This document shows, piece after piece, positions 18,511 to 26,113 of a stretch of 64,000 nt of DNA. Numbering within the stretch: position 1 is the stretch's first letter; each line of letters starts with the position of its first letter. Below the pieces are notes generated by a model. The model had not been told where the DNA came from. It saw only the letters and a program-made list of their open reading frames with translations, and ran no database searches. A program made the position numbers and the translations under genes. This stretch comes from Acidimicrobiia bacterium (lineage in GTDB: Bacteria; Acidobacteriota; Vicinamibacteria; Vicinamibacterales; SCN-69-37): assembly GCA_016871335.1 (NCBI GenBank), contig VFZF01000001.1, forward strand, positions 124,001 to 188,000, read 5' to 3'.

Positions 18511-18588
18511 ACGGGGAGATGGGCAGATGGGCAGATGGGCAGATGGGGAGATGCTCAGATGGTAGATGGTAGATGGTAGATGTCAGAT
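18511..18588. repeat. GATGGGCA / GATGGTA tandem micro-repeat
   Basis: Tandem 8-base units reading GGGCAGAT repeat several times at 18,517-18,555 and then change to 7-base GATGGTA units (three copies), ending in TGTCAGATGA. The last bases include the stop codon of the decayed DUF6544-like gene. A close relative at 51,882-51,950 has the same order: GATGGGGA units, then 7-base GATGTTA units, then GATGGCAGATGG. Confidence 0.8.
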
Positions 18589-19567
18589 GACACGCCCTTT
18601 CCAGCAGGTGAACATGCCCGTGTCGAGCTGCCAGGAGACTTCGCAGTAGGTCGGAATCCTGGTGCCGTTGCGCAGCGCCCATTCGCGGCAGGAGACCTCC
18701 CACGGTGTCGGCACGTAGGTGCCGTTGACCTCGCGCTCGCGGGCGGGTGTCCAGACGCGGGCAATCGTGTGGTCTGCCGCAAAGTCGAATACCAGCGACA
18801 CTGTTGTGCCACGGTCGGTCAACGTCGCTCGTGCCGAATGGTCGTTGATCGGCTCCCAGGTGACCTCGTCTCGCAGGAGCGCGTGCGGGAACCACGGGCA
18901 TGAACGGTGCTGCGGCGATCCTGGCGTCCCAGACGAAACCCGGTGTGTTGACCGTGAACACCTGCGTCGCCGTAAACGGCCGCCAACTGTCCTCAGCCTC
19001 CCCCATCCGAAACTCACCGTGTTGTTTGATTGTGACCGTCTCGGCAGGCGTCGCTGAAGGTGTGAGAACGTACTCGAAGTACCGAGTGACTGGAAGAGGC
19101 AGAACGTCACTGACGAAGGTGGACGTGCCCACCGGTGTATGCGCCAAGGCCACTAGCCGCCCGCTCGCGGCCTCGGTCGCGTGGCGCCAGCGCAGTGCGC
19201 CGGCACCTATCGTCGGATGCAGTCCCAGGACGAGACACATCACGACGTTCAGGGCGAGACCGATGCGTGCGTGTGGCAGTTCGATGAAGCAGAGCAACCC
19301 GGATATCAGGACTACCGGAAGTGCGGCCGTTGCCGCCCACGGTGCCTGTCTCGCCAGCCCGACCGCGGTCGCCGTCACGGCGAACCCCGTCAGCAGACAC
19401 CCGATTCCGATCGCTCGGATCCCCGCCTCACCCACTTCCACCCAGCCCCACAGCAGCGTCGTTTTGAACGGCAATTCGGGCGAGGGGAGTAATCGCCAAG
19501 GCACCAGGAATCCGGGCAGGTGCGCTATGCCGTGCGCCGCCAGCAGGGCCGGGATCGCATACCGCAC
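18583..19567 (-). pseudogene. Membrane protein with DUF6544-like domain, internal deletion and frameshift
   Basis: Reading from a GTG at 19567, the first part has four likely membrane helices (YAIPALLAAHGIAHLPGFL, IGIGCLLTGFAVTATAVGLA, ALPVVLISGLLCFIE, LALNVVMCLVLGL). A domain resembling DUF6544 follows: VTRYFEYVLTP, WRPFTATQVFTVN, FVWDARIAAAPFMP. At about 18,890-18,902 the frame changes and resumes with WFPHALLRDEVTWEPINDHS, RATLTDRGTTVSLVF and VPTPWEV up to the stop at 18583. From memory of the family, some 55-65 residues are missing between the PFMP and WFP blocks. Both flanks are otherwise well preserved, so this looks like a recent deletion. The original function is unknown. Confidence 0.75.
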
Positions 19568-19725
19568 GTCCCAACCTCCGTCAGTGACGTCATGGACTGC
19601 ATATTCAGTGCCGCACGGAACCCTCGGATTCCAGCAGGGTCTCGCAGTGCCTCTGAGGGGTGATCTGTGAATTTTCACAATCAGTGGGTTTTTTCCGGCG
19701 GAGCCAGGCCAGAGGCTGTAGGCAT

Positions 19726-19754
19726 ATGATGACGTGATATGATGCCGTCATCAT
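19726..19754. promoter_or_regulatory. Palindromic operator/promoter of the vapBC-like operon
   Basis: ATGATGACG (19726-19734) and CGTCATCAT (19746-19754) form a perfect 9-base inverted repeat with an 11-base spacer, and the right arm covers the start codon of the antitoxin. VapB and other ribbon-helix-helix antitoxins bind such palindromes to repress their own operon. The TGATATGAT in the spacer could serve as a -10 element. The autoregulatory role is inferred from family behaviour and position. Confidence 0.65.
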
Positions 19755-19971
19755 GAGAACGATTATTGAGCTTCCCCAGGATCAACTGACCGACCTGGAT
19801 GGCTGGTGCCGCCGTGAGGGGATCTCACGGGCGGAGGCCATCCGTCGGGCTGTCGCGGCGATGTTGGCTGAGCGGGCGAAAGGCGACGCTGGCCGGGCCT
19901 TCGGACTGTGGAGAGGCCGGGCCACGGAGGCGCTGGCCGAGCAGGAACGGATCCGGAACGAGTGGCGATAA
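19753..19971 (+). CDS. Ribbon-helix-helix antitoxin, VapB-like
   Basis: 72 residues. The N-terminal MRTIIELPQDQLTDLDGWC strand-helix followed by GISRAEAIRRAVAAMLAE is a CopG/MetJ-type ribbon-helix-helix fold; the C-terminal tail (ATEALAEQERIRNEWR) would wrap the toxin. It stands three bases before a PIN-domain gene, the normal antitoxin-toxin order, with a palindromic operator over its start. As an antitoxin it would bind and block the RNase and repress transcription. Confidence 0.88.
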   Translation: MRTIIELPQDQLTDLDGWCRREGISRAEAIRRAVAAMLAERAKGDAGRAFGLWRGRATEALAEQERIRNEWR

Positions 19972-19974
19972 ACC

Positions 19975-20349
19975 ATGGCTCGCCCATCTGCCGACGCTGT
20001 TTTTGATACCAACATCCTCATCGACTATCTGATCGGCCGCGACGAGGCGCAGCAGGAATTCGATCGATATCCCCGTCGGGCAATCAGCCTCATCACGTGG
20101 ATGGAACTGCAGGTCGGATCGCAGCACCCTGGTGAGGCCGCCGTGGTCGAACTGTTCCTTCGTGAGTTTCGCGTGATTGACATTACACGCCAGGTGGCAC
20201 GCCGGGCCATCGAGATCAGGAGGCACACGCGAGTGCGCCTGCCCGATGCCATCATCTGGGCCACCGCTCAGCTCGAATCAGCAGTCGTGGTGACGCGCAA
20301 CACGCGAGACTTCCCTGCCGACGATCCGGGCGTCAGGATTCCGTACTGA
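19975..20349 (+). CDS. PIN-domain RNase toxin, VapC-like
   Basis: 124 residues. The PIN acidic residues are in place: FDTNILIDYL (first Asp), TWMELQVG (Glu), RLPDAIIWATAQ (Asp) and VTRNTRDF (Asp). VapC toxins cleave tRNA or rRNA site-specifically when freed from antitoxin. The stop lies only three bases from the stop of the convergent malQ gene, with no terminator between them. The module follows a decayed gene and may have arrived by horizontal transfer, although base composition does not stand out. Confidence 0.9.
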   Translation: MARPSADAVFDTNILIDYLIGRDEAQQEFDRYPRRAISLITWMELQVGSQHPGEAAVVELFLREFRVIDITRQVARRAIEIRRHTRVRLPDAIIWATAQLESAVVVTRNTRDFPADDPGVRIPY

Positions 20350-20352
20350 CAG

Positions 20353-21903
20353 TCAACCGCGGCGCACGGACGCGAGGAACGCGGCCCGCTCTTGTGTGGC
20401 CACCATCGACGGCCACTGGTCAATCGGCCAGGGCAGTCGCCAGGTCCAGTTGTGATCGCCGACGGTCGCCGGCGTGTTGATGCGATCGGGCCAGCCGAAC
20501 ACGTCCTGTATCGGCAGGAACACCTGATCCGACGCGGCCATCATCACGGTGCGCAGCAACGCGTCACGCAGCGCATCCGACCAGGGACCCGCCGGGTCCC
20601 AATGGCCCTGTCCTGTTCGCGCCAACAGACCCACCACGGCCACGCGCTCTTCGATATCGGCCTGCTCCCACCAGAGGCTGATGGGCTCGGTGTCGTGAGT
20701 GCCCGTCGTGGCAACCGACCGGCGCGGGTAGTGCGAGGGCAACACAAACGGCCGGCCCGGCTCGTGCCAGATGCGCTCCCAGCGCATGACCTTGTAGCCG
20801 CCCACACCCAACCGCGCGATTGAGGCGCGCACAAAGTCAGGCACGGTGCCAAGGTCTTCGGCGACCACGGCCGCGCCCGCACCGAGAAACGCCCGCATGA
20901 CCTGCTCCCCCTGCCACAACTGCGTGTTTTCGTTGTCAGGGAGGAAGACACGTTCACCGTTCGGAGCCCGGCCGTACGTGCGATAGAACCCAACGAGGTG
21001 GTCCACGCGGAAACCGTCGTACAGCGATGCCATGCGGCGCGCGCGCTGATGAATCCACGTGAAGCCCGAAGCGGCAATCACGTCCCAGCGATACATCGGC
21101 AGGCCCCAGTCCTGCCCGCTGTCACTGAACGCGTCCGGCGGCACCCCCACCGACACGTCCGTCAGAAACTCGCCCTGCCGCGCCCACACATCAGCGCTGT
21201 GTGTATCGACGACAAAGGGCAAGTCGCCATACAACGCGATACCGCGAGCCTGCAGCGCACGTCGTGCGGACCGCCACTGTTGGTCAGCGATCCACTGCAC
21301 GTACTGCGTGTATCGAATCTCGCGGCTCAACTGGCGCCGGAGTTCCCCGAGCGTGCGCTCGTCCCGGTGTGCGACCGCCTCCGGCCACTCGCGCCACGAT
21401 TTGCCTGGCCACAACGTCTCATACGACCGGAACAGCGCATAGTCGTCGAGCCACCACTTCTCGCGCGACGTAAATCCGGCAAACGCCGCCGCACGCACGG
21501 TGCGATCGGCCCAGTCTTCGCGGAGAAACCGCTCAAACGCCAACCCGATGGCGGCTTCCTTCACCCTCCGCACATCGGCAAATCTGACACGCGGACTTTC
21601 GCGAATCTCCGAAATCAGACGACGGTTGTCTTCACCAAGCCCTGCGACGCCACCGTTCTGGCGGAAGTCCTCAATCGCATCCACCGACACGTAGATCGGA
21701 TCAATCGCCATTGCCGAACAGGCCGAGTACGGCGACGTCTGCCCCGTCGGCATCGTGCCGATCGGCAGCAACATCAGCCCATCACACCCCGCAAGACCGA
21801 GCCAGTCTGCCAATCGTTCGAGATCCCCGATTTCACCGATTCCCCACGACGCCGATGAGGGCATCGCCGACAGGGGCACGCTGATTCCAAGGTGACGCGT
21901 CAC
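20353..21903 (-). CDS. malQ: 4-alpha-glucanotransferase (amylomaltase, GH77)
   Basis: 516 residues, normal length for bacterial GH77. The N-terminus (SASWGIGEIGDLERLADWL) and acceptor-site SPYSACSAMAIDPIY are typical. Catalytic blocks are GFRVDHLVGFYRTYG with the nucleophile Asp, VVAEDLGTVPD with the acid/base Glu, and TTGTHDTEP with the third Asp. The enzyme moves maltooligosaccharyl units between 1,4-glucans in glycogen or maltodextrin metabolism in the cytoplasm. The start is GTG, overlapping the upstream aminotransferase stop, so symporter, aminotransferase and malQ form one operon. No other glycogen gene is in the window. Confidence 0.94.
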   Translation of the reverse strand: MTRHLGISVPLSAMPSSASWGIGEIGDLERLADWLGLAGCDGLMLLPIGTMPTGQTSPYSACSAMAIDPIYVSVDAIEDFRQNGGVAGLGEDNRRLISEIRESPRVRFADVRRVKEAAIGLAFERFLREDWADRTVRAAAFAGFTSREKWWLDDYALFRSYETLWPGKSWREWPEAVAHRDERTLGELRRQLSREIRYTQYVQWIADQQWRSARRALQARGIALYGDLPFVVDTHSADVWARQGEFLTDVSVGVPPDAFSDSGQDWGLPMYRWDVIAASGFTWIHQRARRMASLYDGFRVDHLVGFYRTYGRAPNGERVFLPDNENTQLWQGEQVMRAFLGAGAAVVAEDLGTVPDFVRASIARLGVGGYKVMRWERIWHEPGRPFVLPSHYPRRSVATTGTHDTEPISLWWEQADIEERVAVVGLLARTGQGHWDPAGPWSDALRDALLRTVMMAASDQVFLPIQDVFGWPDRINTPATVGDHNWTWRLPWPIDQWPSMVATQERAAFLASVRRG

Positions 21904-23033
21904 GCCGATACCTCCATCACGCGCGCAATCGAGGTCTCAAACACACGCGGGTCCGGCAGCAGGGAGACGATGAGGTGGGAACCGTGGGACATGTCAAAGA
22001 AATATCCCGGATGCACGATGATGTGCGCGTCCTGCAACAACTGCAACACCAATGCATCCTCGCCAATCGTCGCCGGCACCTGAAGTACCGCAGACCATCC
22101 CCCCTCAGGCGCCGGCACCCGAATCGCCGGATGCCGCTCTGCCGCAGCCAGCAATGCGCGGTAGTTCTCCATCAACCGCGCCCGAATGGCCGCACGAATC
22201 AACGCGCCGGCCTCAATCAGTGCAGGCCCCGCCACCTGCACGGGTGTCGACACCGAGAGATACATGTCACACATCACCTCAAGCCGCTGCAATGCGGCCG
22301 CGACCTGATCGGACGGCCCCGACACCACGATCCATCCCAGCTTGACCTGCGGCAGCCCGGCCGACTTCGACAGCCCGCCCAGCGTGAACGTCAGCACCCG
22401 CTCCTCACCGAGCAGCGACGACGCGTCGGGGCGTGGGGCAATCGGGTACTCAACGAACACTTCATCCGAAATCAGCGCCAGTTGGTGCTCCGACGCAAAC
22501 GACACGAGCCACTCGCGATCGTCGGCGCGCAGCATGGACCCCGTGGGATTGTTCGGCGAGACCACGAGCAGGGCCCGTGTGTGCACCGTGCAGGCGCGAC
22601 GCACGCTGTCCCGATCGATCGACCACACACCGTGATGCTCCAAGCGGTACGGCGTCGCGTCAACAGCATCCAGGCGCGTGAGCAACTCACACAACGGGTA
22701 CGAGGGTTCCGGCGTCAACACGGCATCGCCGGGATCACACAACAACTTGAACAACAGCGAATACGCCTCACTGGTGCTTGCCGTGAGGACGACCTGGTCG
22801 GGATTCCGCCAGATGATCTCACGCGCGGCTCGACGGCCGAACGGCGTCGGCTCATACGTCAGGCCCGCGGGGTTGGCGAGCTGGCGCAGGAGGTCCCGTG
22901 GATACAACAACCCCACCGTCGTCGGATTGGTCACGGTGAGGTCAGCCAGTGGCACACCGCGCCGGCGCAGGTCGGCGATCGCCGCACTGAACGCGTTCGC
23001 CGCGAGTTGCTGGGGAAGGCGCGAGGAAAACAC
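21900..23033 (-). CDS. PLP-dependent aminotransferase, class I/II
   Basis: 377 residues if the GTG at 23033 is the start; the frame is open up to 23081, but the extra codons overlap the symporter gene and look unlike the family. Motifs: VLTASTSEAYSLLFKLL, VVSPNNPTGSMLRADD, LISDEVFVEYP and LGGLSKSAGLPQVKLGW with the cofactor lysine. The ending (HPGYFFDMSHGSHLIVSLL) is typical of alanine/MalY-like aminotransferases. The start lies about eight bases after the symporter stop and the stop overlaps malQ. The substrate is unknown; a link to the amino acid or solute imported by the symporter is possible. Confidence 0.86.
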   Translation of the reverse strand: MFSSRLPQQLAANAFSAAIADLRRRGVPLADLTVTNPTTVGLLYPRDLLRQLANPAGLTYEPTPFGRRAAREIIWRNPDQVVLTASTSEAYSLLFKLLCDPGDAVLTPEPSYPLCELLTRLDAVDATPYRLEHHGVWSIDRDSVRRACTVHTRALLVVSPNNPTGSMLRADDREWLVSFASEHQLALISDEVFVEYPIAPRPDASSLLGEERVLTFTLGGLSKSAGLPQVKLGWIVVSGPSDQVAAALQRLEVMCDMYLSVSTPVQVAGPALIEAGALIRAAIRARLMENYRALLAAAERHPAIRVPAPEGGWSAVLQVPATIGEDALVLQLLQDAHIIVHPGYFFDMSHGSHLIVSLLPDPRVFETSIARVMEVSA

Positions 23034-23041
23034 CGTGACCG

Positions 23042-24469
23042 TCAGGCCTTGCGCGCAGGCGCGGGGGCCGTCGCAAACCACGCAATCGCCAGCGCGACCA
23101 GCACGGGCACCACGCGTTCAAGCGTGCCCTTCCAGGCGTGCGCCGGCAGGTAGTAGGCTGCGATGCTGAGACCAAATCCCAACGACATCGCCGCGATCGT
23201 GGCACCCGCGCCAACGGGTCCCCGCCAGACCGTCACAAGAATCAGCGGACCAAACGCCGCACCCATCGCGGCGAACGCAAACAATACTCGCGAAAAGATT
23301 TCCTGACTGCCGTACAGGGCTCCCGCGACCGCGCCCGCGCCCAGCAGCACGACAACCACGCGCGATCGGGCCAGCAGGCCCCATGCGCTCTTCCCGCCAA
23401 TCCCGAGATCATGTGTCAACGTTGACGAGGCCACCAGCAACTGGCTGTCAGCGGTGGACATGATCGCCGACAACACCGCGGCTATGACGATGCCGGCGGC
23501 CACCGGTGAGAGCAGATTGTTGGCCGCCGTAATCATGACGACCTCGGGATCGGTCAGAGTGGGAAACAGTACGCGACCCGACAGTCCCAGCAGGATCATG
23601 CCGGAGTAGACAATCACCGCCCAGCCGATCCCGACAAGTCTGGCGCGCTGCATCGTGGCATCGCCAAGCTTGAGCGCCATGAACCGGTTCACCACGTGCG
23701 GCTGCCCGGGATACCCGAGGCCGATGCCGAACAAGCCGAGGATGAATCCGATGCCGACCGTCCATGGCCACCCACGCGTCAGACTCATGTAACCCTCGAC
23801 CGGCACCTGCTGCAGTCCCGCGACGAGCCCCGACGGACCACCGACCTCAATCAACGCGGCGACAGGGATGAGAATCGCCGCGAGCGCCATGAGTCCACCC
23901 TGCAGCGTATCGGTCACACTCACGGCCCAGAATCCACCGAGCATGGTGTAGAGCATCACCACGCCCGCACCCAACACGATCGCCATTGTCATCGACAACC
24001 CGAACGTTTCCTGGAAGGCCTTGCCCGCACCTTGAAACTGTGAGGCGACATAGGCGCCGAGCGAAAGGAGGATGATGACCGACGCCAACACGACGATCGT
24101 CTGTCGACCTGCGCGGCCGACTGGGCCGGCCAGGAGTTCGGTCACGGTCACCGCGCCTGTCTGGTGGCTCAAACGCCGCAAGCCCGGCGCGACCAGATAC
24201 CAGTTGATGATGAATCCGCCCACGCACGACGGGAACAGCCAGAGGGCGCCGAGCCCCCACGAGTAGGCGGCACCGCTGACGCCGAGCAGCGTCCAGGCGG
24301 ACGAAGAACTGGCCGCAGCCGACAGGGCCGCGACCGTCGGGCCCAATTGTCGGCCACCGAGGAAGAAGTCGAGACCGTCGTGAGTACGACCCTTCGTGGC
24401 CACGCCGATCCAAATCAGCGCGAGCTTGTAGGAGACCAGGGTCAGCAGAACGATCTGCTCGTGAGTCAT
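23042..24469 (-). CDS. Sodium:solute symporter (SSS family, PutP-like)
   Basis: 475 residues from the ATG at 24469 (MTHEQIVLLTLVSYK). The frame stays open to 24706, but that extension is the opposite frame of an ADOP relic and is not part of this protein. About 13 membrane segments; family markers include DFFLGGRQLGP, AASSSSAWTLLGVSGAAYSW, AIMSTADSQLLVASS (the Na+-site region) and YPGQPHVVNRFMAL. It imports an organic solute, perhaps proline or another amino acid, with sodium across the inner membrane. It is first in an operon with an aminotransferase and malQ. Confidence 0.9.
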   Translation of the reverse strand: MTHEQIVLLTLVSYKLALIWIGVATKGRTHDGLDFFLGGRQLGPTVAALSAAASSSSAWTLLGVSGAAYSWGLGALWLFPSCVGGFIINWYLVAPGLRRLSHQTGAVTVTELLAGPVGRAGRQTIVVLASVIILLSLGAYVASQFQGAGKAFQETFGLSMTMAIVLGAGVVMLYTMLGGFWAVSVTDTLQGGLMALAAILIPVAALIEVGGPSGLVAGLQQVPVEGYMSLTRGWPWTVGIGFILGLFGIGLGYPGQPHVVNRFMALKLGDATMQRARLVGIGWAVIVYSGMILLGLSGRVLFPTLTDPEVVMITAANNLLSPVAAGIVIAAVLSAIMSTADSQLLVASSTLTHDLGIGGKSAWGLLARSRVVVVLLGAGAVAGALYGSQEIFSRVLFAFAAMGAAFGPLILVTVWRGPVGAGATIAAMSLGFGLSIAAYYLPAHAWKGTLERVVPVLVALAIAWFATAPAPARKA

Positions 24470-24489
24470 GGAGACAACGATACCCGAGC

Positions 24490-24716
24490 TCAGTCCGATC
24501 GCAGCGCCTCCGTCAGGACGCCCGGAGTGGTCGCGTCGGGCAGGATGCCAGCGGGCACCTGCGTCAATGCCCAGCCTTCGGCCACGCCGGTCCAGGCACC
24601 AGTCGTGGCGATGGCCGCGCCCTGTCGCAGTACGCCGACCAGCAAGCGCCTCGGCTCCGATCCGATCGCCAGAAGATCGCGGCATTCGCCCCGATCCCGA
24701 GGGCAAGTGTCACCAT
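24490..24716 (-). pseudogene. Two-ended relic of an ADOP-type permease
   Basis: Reading leftward, 24716-24673 gives VTLALGIGANAAIF, the hallmark first-helix sequence of ADOP/MacB permeases. The frame then shifts and continues with LAIGSEPRRLLVGVLRQGAA, a helix (IATTGAWTGVAEGWALT) and the ending TEALRSD before a stop at 24490. These match the final FtsX loop and C-terminus of the same family. Some 700 residues of a normal ADOP are therefore missing, with both ends left. It lies between the symporter start and the divergent M16 peptidase, so promoters of both genes may sit in this relic. Confidence 0.68.
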
Positions 24717-24742
24717 GAGGTTATTCCCGTAAACTGAAGCAC

Positions 24743-26113
24743 ATGACGAAGTCACGGATTCTGGCAGGCTTCAGCCTCGCGATGGCGCTGTTTTTTGCCC
24801 TGAGCCCGGTCGCGGCTCAACAGCAGGCGCCACAAATCTCAGCCCCCTACGAGATGTTCACGCTGCCCAACGGCCTCACGGTGATCGTCCATGAAGATCA
24901 CACGGTGCCCATGGTGTCAGTGAATGTCTGGTACCACGTCGGATCCGCGCGCGAGAAGTTCGGGCGGACCGGCTTTGCCCACCTCTTCGAACACATCCTG
25001 TTTGAAGGATCCAAAAACGTGAAGGAGGGCGACTTCGACAACCTTCTGGAGGCCGCCGGCGGGTTCAACAACGGTTCGACGACGACGGATAGGACGAATT
25101 ACTACGAGTCCCTGCCGGCCAATGCGCTGGACCTGGCGTTGTTCCTCGAATCGGATCGCATGGGCTTCCTTCTGGATGTCGTGACGCCGCAATTGGTCGA
25201 CGGTCAGCGCGACGTCGTCAAGAACGAACGACGGCAGAGCTACGAGAATGCGCCGTACGGCGCGGCCAACGTGCGCATCACCGAGTTGATGTATCCGAAG
25301 GAACATCCCTACCACTGGCCGGTCATCGGCTACATGGAGGACCTCTCGGCGGCCACGCAGGATGACGTGAAGGAGTTTTTCACCAAGTACTACGCTCCGG
25401 GAAACGCGAGCGTGGTGATCGCCGGAGCGGTCAACGCCGCTGAAGCACGCAAGAAGGTCGCACACTGGTTCTCGGACGTGAAGGTCGGCCCGCGCCCGGC
25501 GCCGGTGGCGGCTCCGCCTGTCGAGCTGACCTCGGTGGTCACCGAAACGCTGACGGACAACGTGCAGCTGCCGCGTCTGTACCTCGCGTGGCACACGCCG
25601 GGTCAGTTCCAGCCTGGTGATGCCGAGATGGATGTGCTCGCCGGCCTGCTGACCAGCGGCAAGAACTCACGGCTCTACAAGCGCCTCGTCTACGACCTGC
25701 AGCTGGTGCAGGGCATCAGCGCTTTTCAAGGCAGCGCGGCGCTCGGGTCACGCTTCCAGATTGTGGCCACCGCTCGGCCGTCGACCGACGCTCCGGAGGT
25801 GGTGCTGGCAAAGATCAAAGCCATCATCGACGAGGAAATCGAAAAGCTGAAGCAGTCTCCGCCTGACGCACGCGAGCTGCAGCGCGTCCTGAACGGCGTG
25901 GAGTCGAGTTTCCTGAATTCAATGCAACAGAGTCTTTCGAAGGCGGACCAGATGAACGCGTATTACTTCGCGACCGGCAATCCCGACTACTTCCAGGAAG
26001 ACCTCGGCCGCTATATGGCGCTGCAGCCGAACGACATTCAGGCGGCGGCGCGCAGGTGGCTGCCCACTGACCGGCGACTCGAGCTGTCGGTGCACCCGAA
26101 GGGGGGCAAATGA
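24743..26113 (+). CDS. M16-family zinc peptidase, catalytic member (PqqF/processing-peptidase type)
   Basis: 456 residues with a signal peptide (AGFSLAMALFFALSPVAAQ). The inverted zinc motif HXXEH is present as HLFEH at about residue 79, with the downstream Glu in the ERRQSYENAPYG region. The N-terminal domain start (LPNGLTVIVHEDHTVPMVS) is typical. It hydrolyses peptides in the periplasm, probably as a clamshell with the next gene's product. The stop overlaps the start of that gene, and the pair mirrors two-subunit bacterial M16B enzymes. The substrate is unknown. Confidence 0.93.
   Translation: MTKSRILAGFSLAMALFFALSPVAAQQQAPQISAPYEMFTLPNGLTVIVHEDHTVPMVSVNVWYHVGSAREKFGRTGFAHLFEHILFEGSKNVKEGDFDNLLEAAGGFNNGSTTTDRTNYYESLPANALDLALFLESDRMGFLLDVVTPQLVDGQRDVVKNERRQSYENAPYGAANVRITELMYPKEHPYHWPVIGYMEDLSAATQDDVKEFFTKYYAPGNASVVIAGAVNAAEARKKVAHWFSDVKVGPRPAPVAAPPVELTSVVTETLTDNVQLPRLYLAWHTPGQFQPGDAEMDVLAGLLTSGKNSRLYKRLVYDLQLVQGISAFQGSAALGSRFQIVATARPSTDAPEVVLAKIKAIIDEEIEKLKQSPPDARELQRVLNGVESSFLNSMQQSLSKADQMNAYYFATGNPDYFQEDLGRYMALQPNDIQAAARRWLPTDRRLELSVHPKGGK

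Noticed and set aside
18511-18588. CRISPR-like array
   Set aside because: Units are 7-8 bases with no spacers and no cas gene nearby; it is a simple tandem repeat.
24470-24706. Upstream extension of the symporter gene by 79 codons
   Set aside because: The added residues are Arg/Gly-rich and unlike the family; the other frame holds an ADOP relic, and MTHEQIVLL is a natural symporter start.
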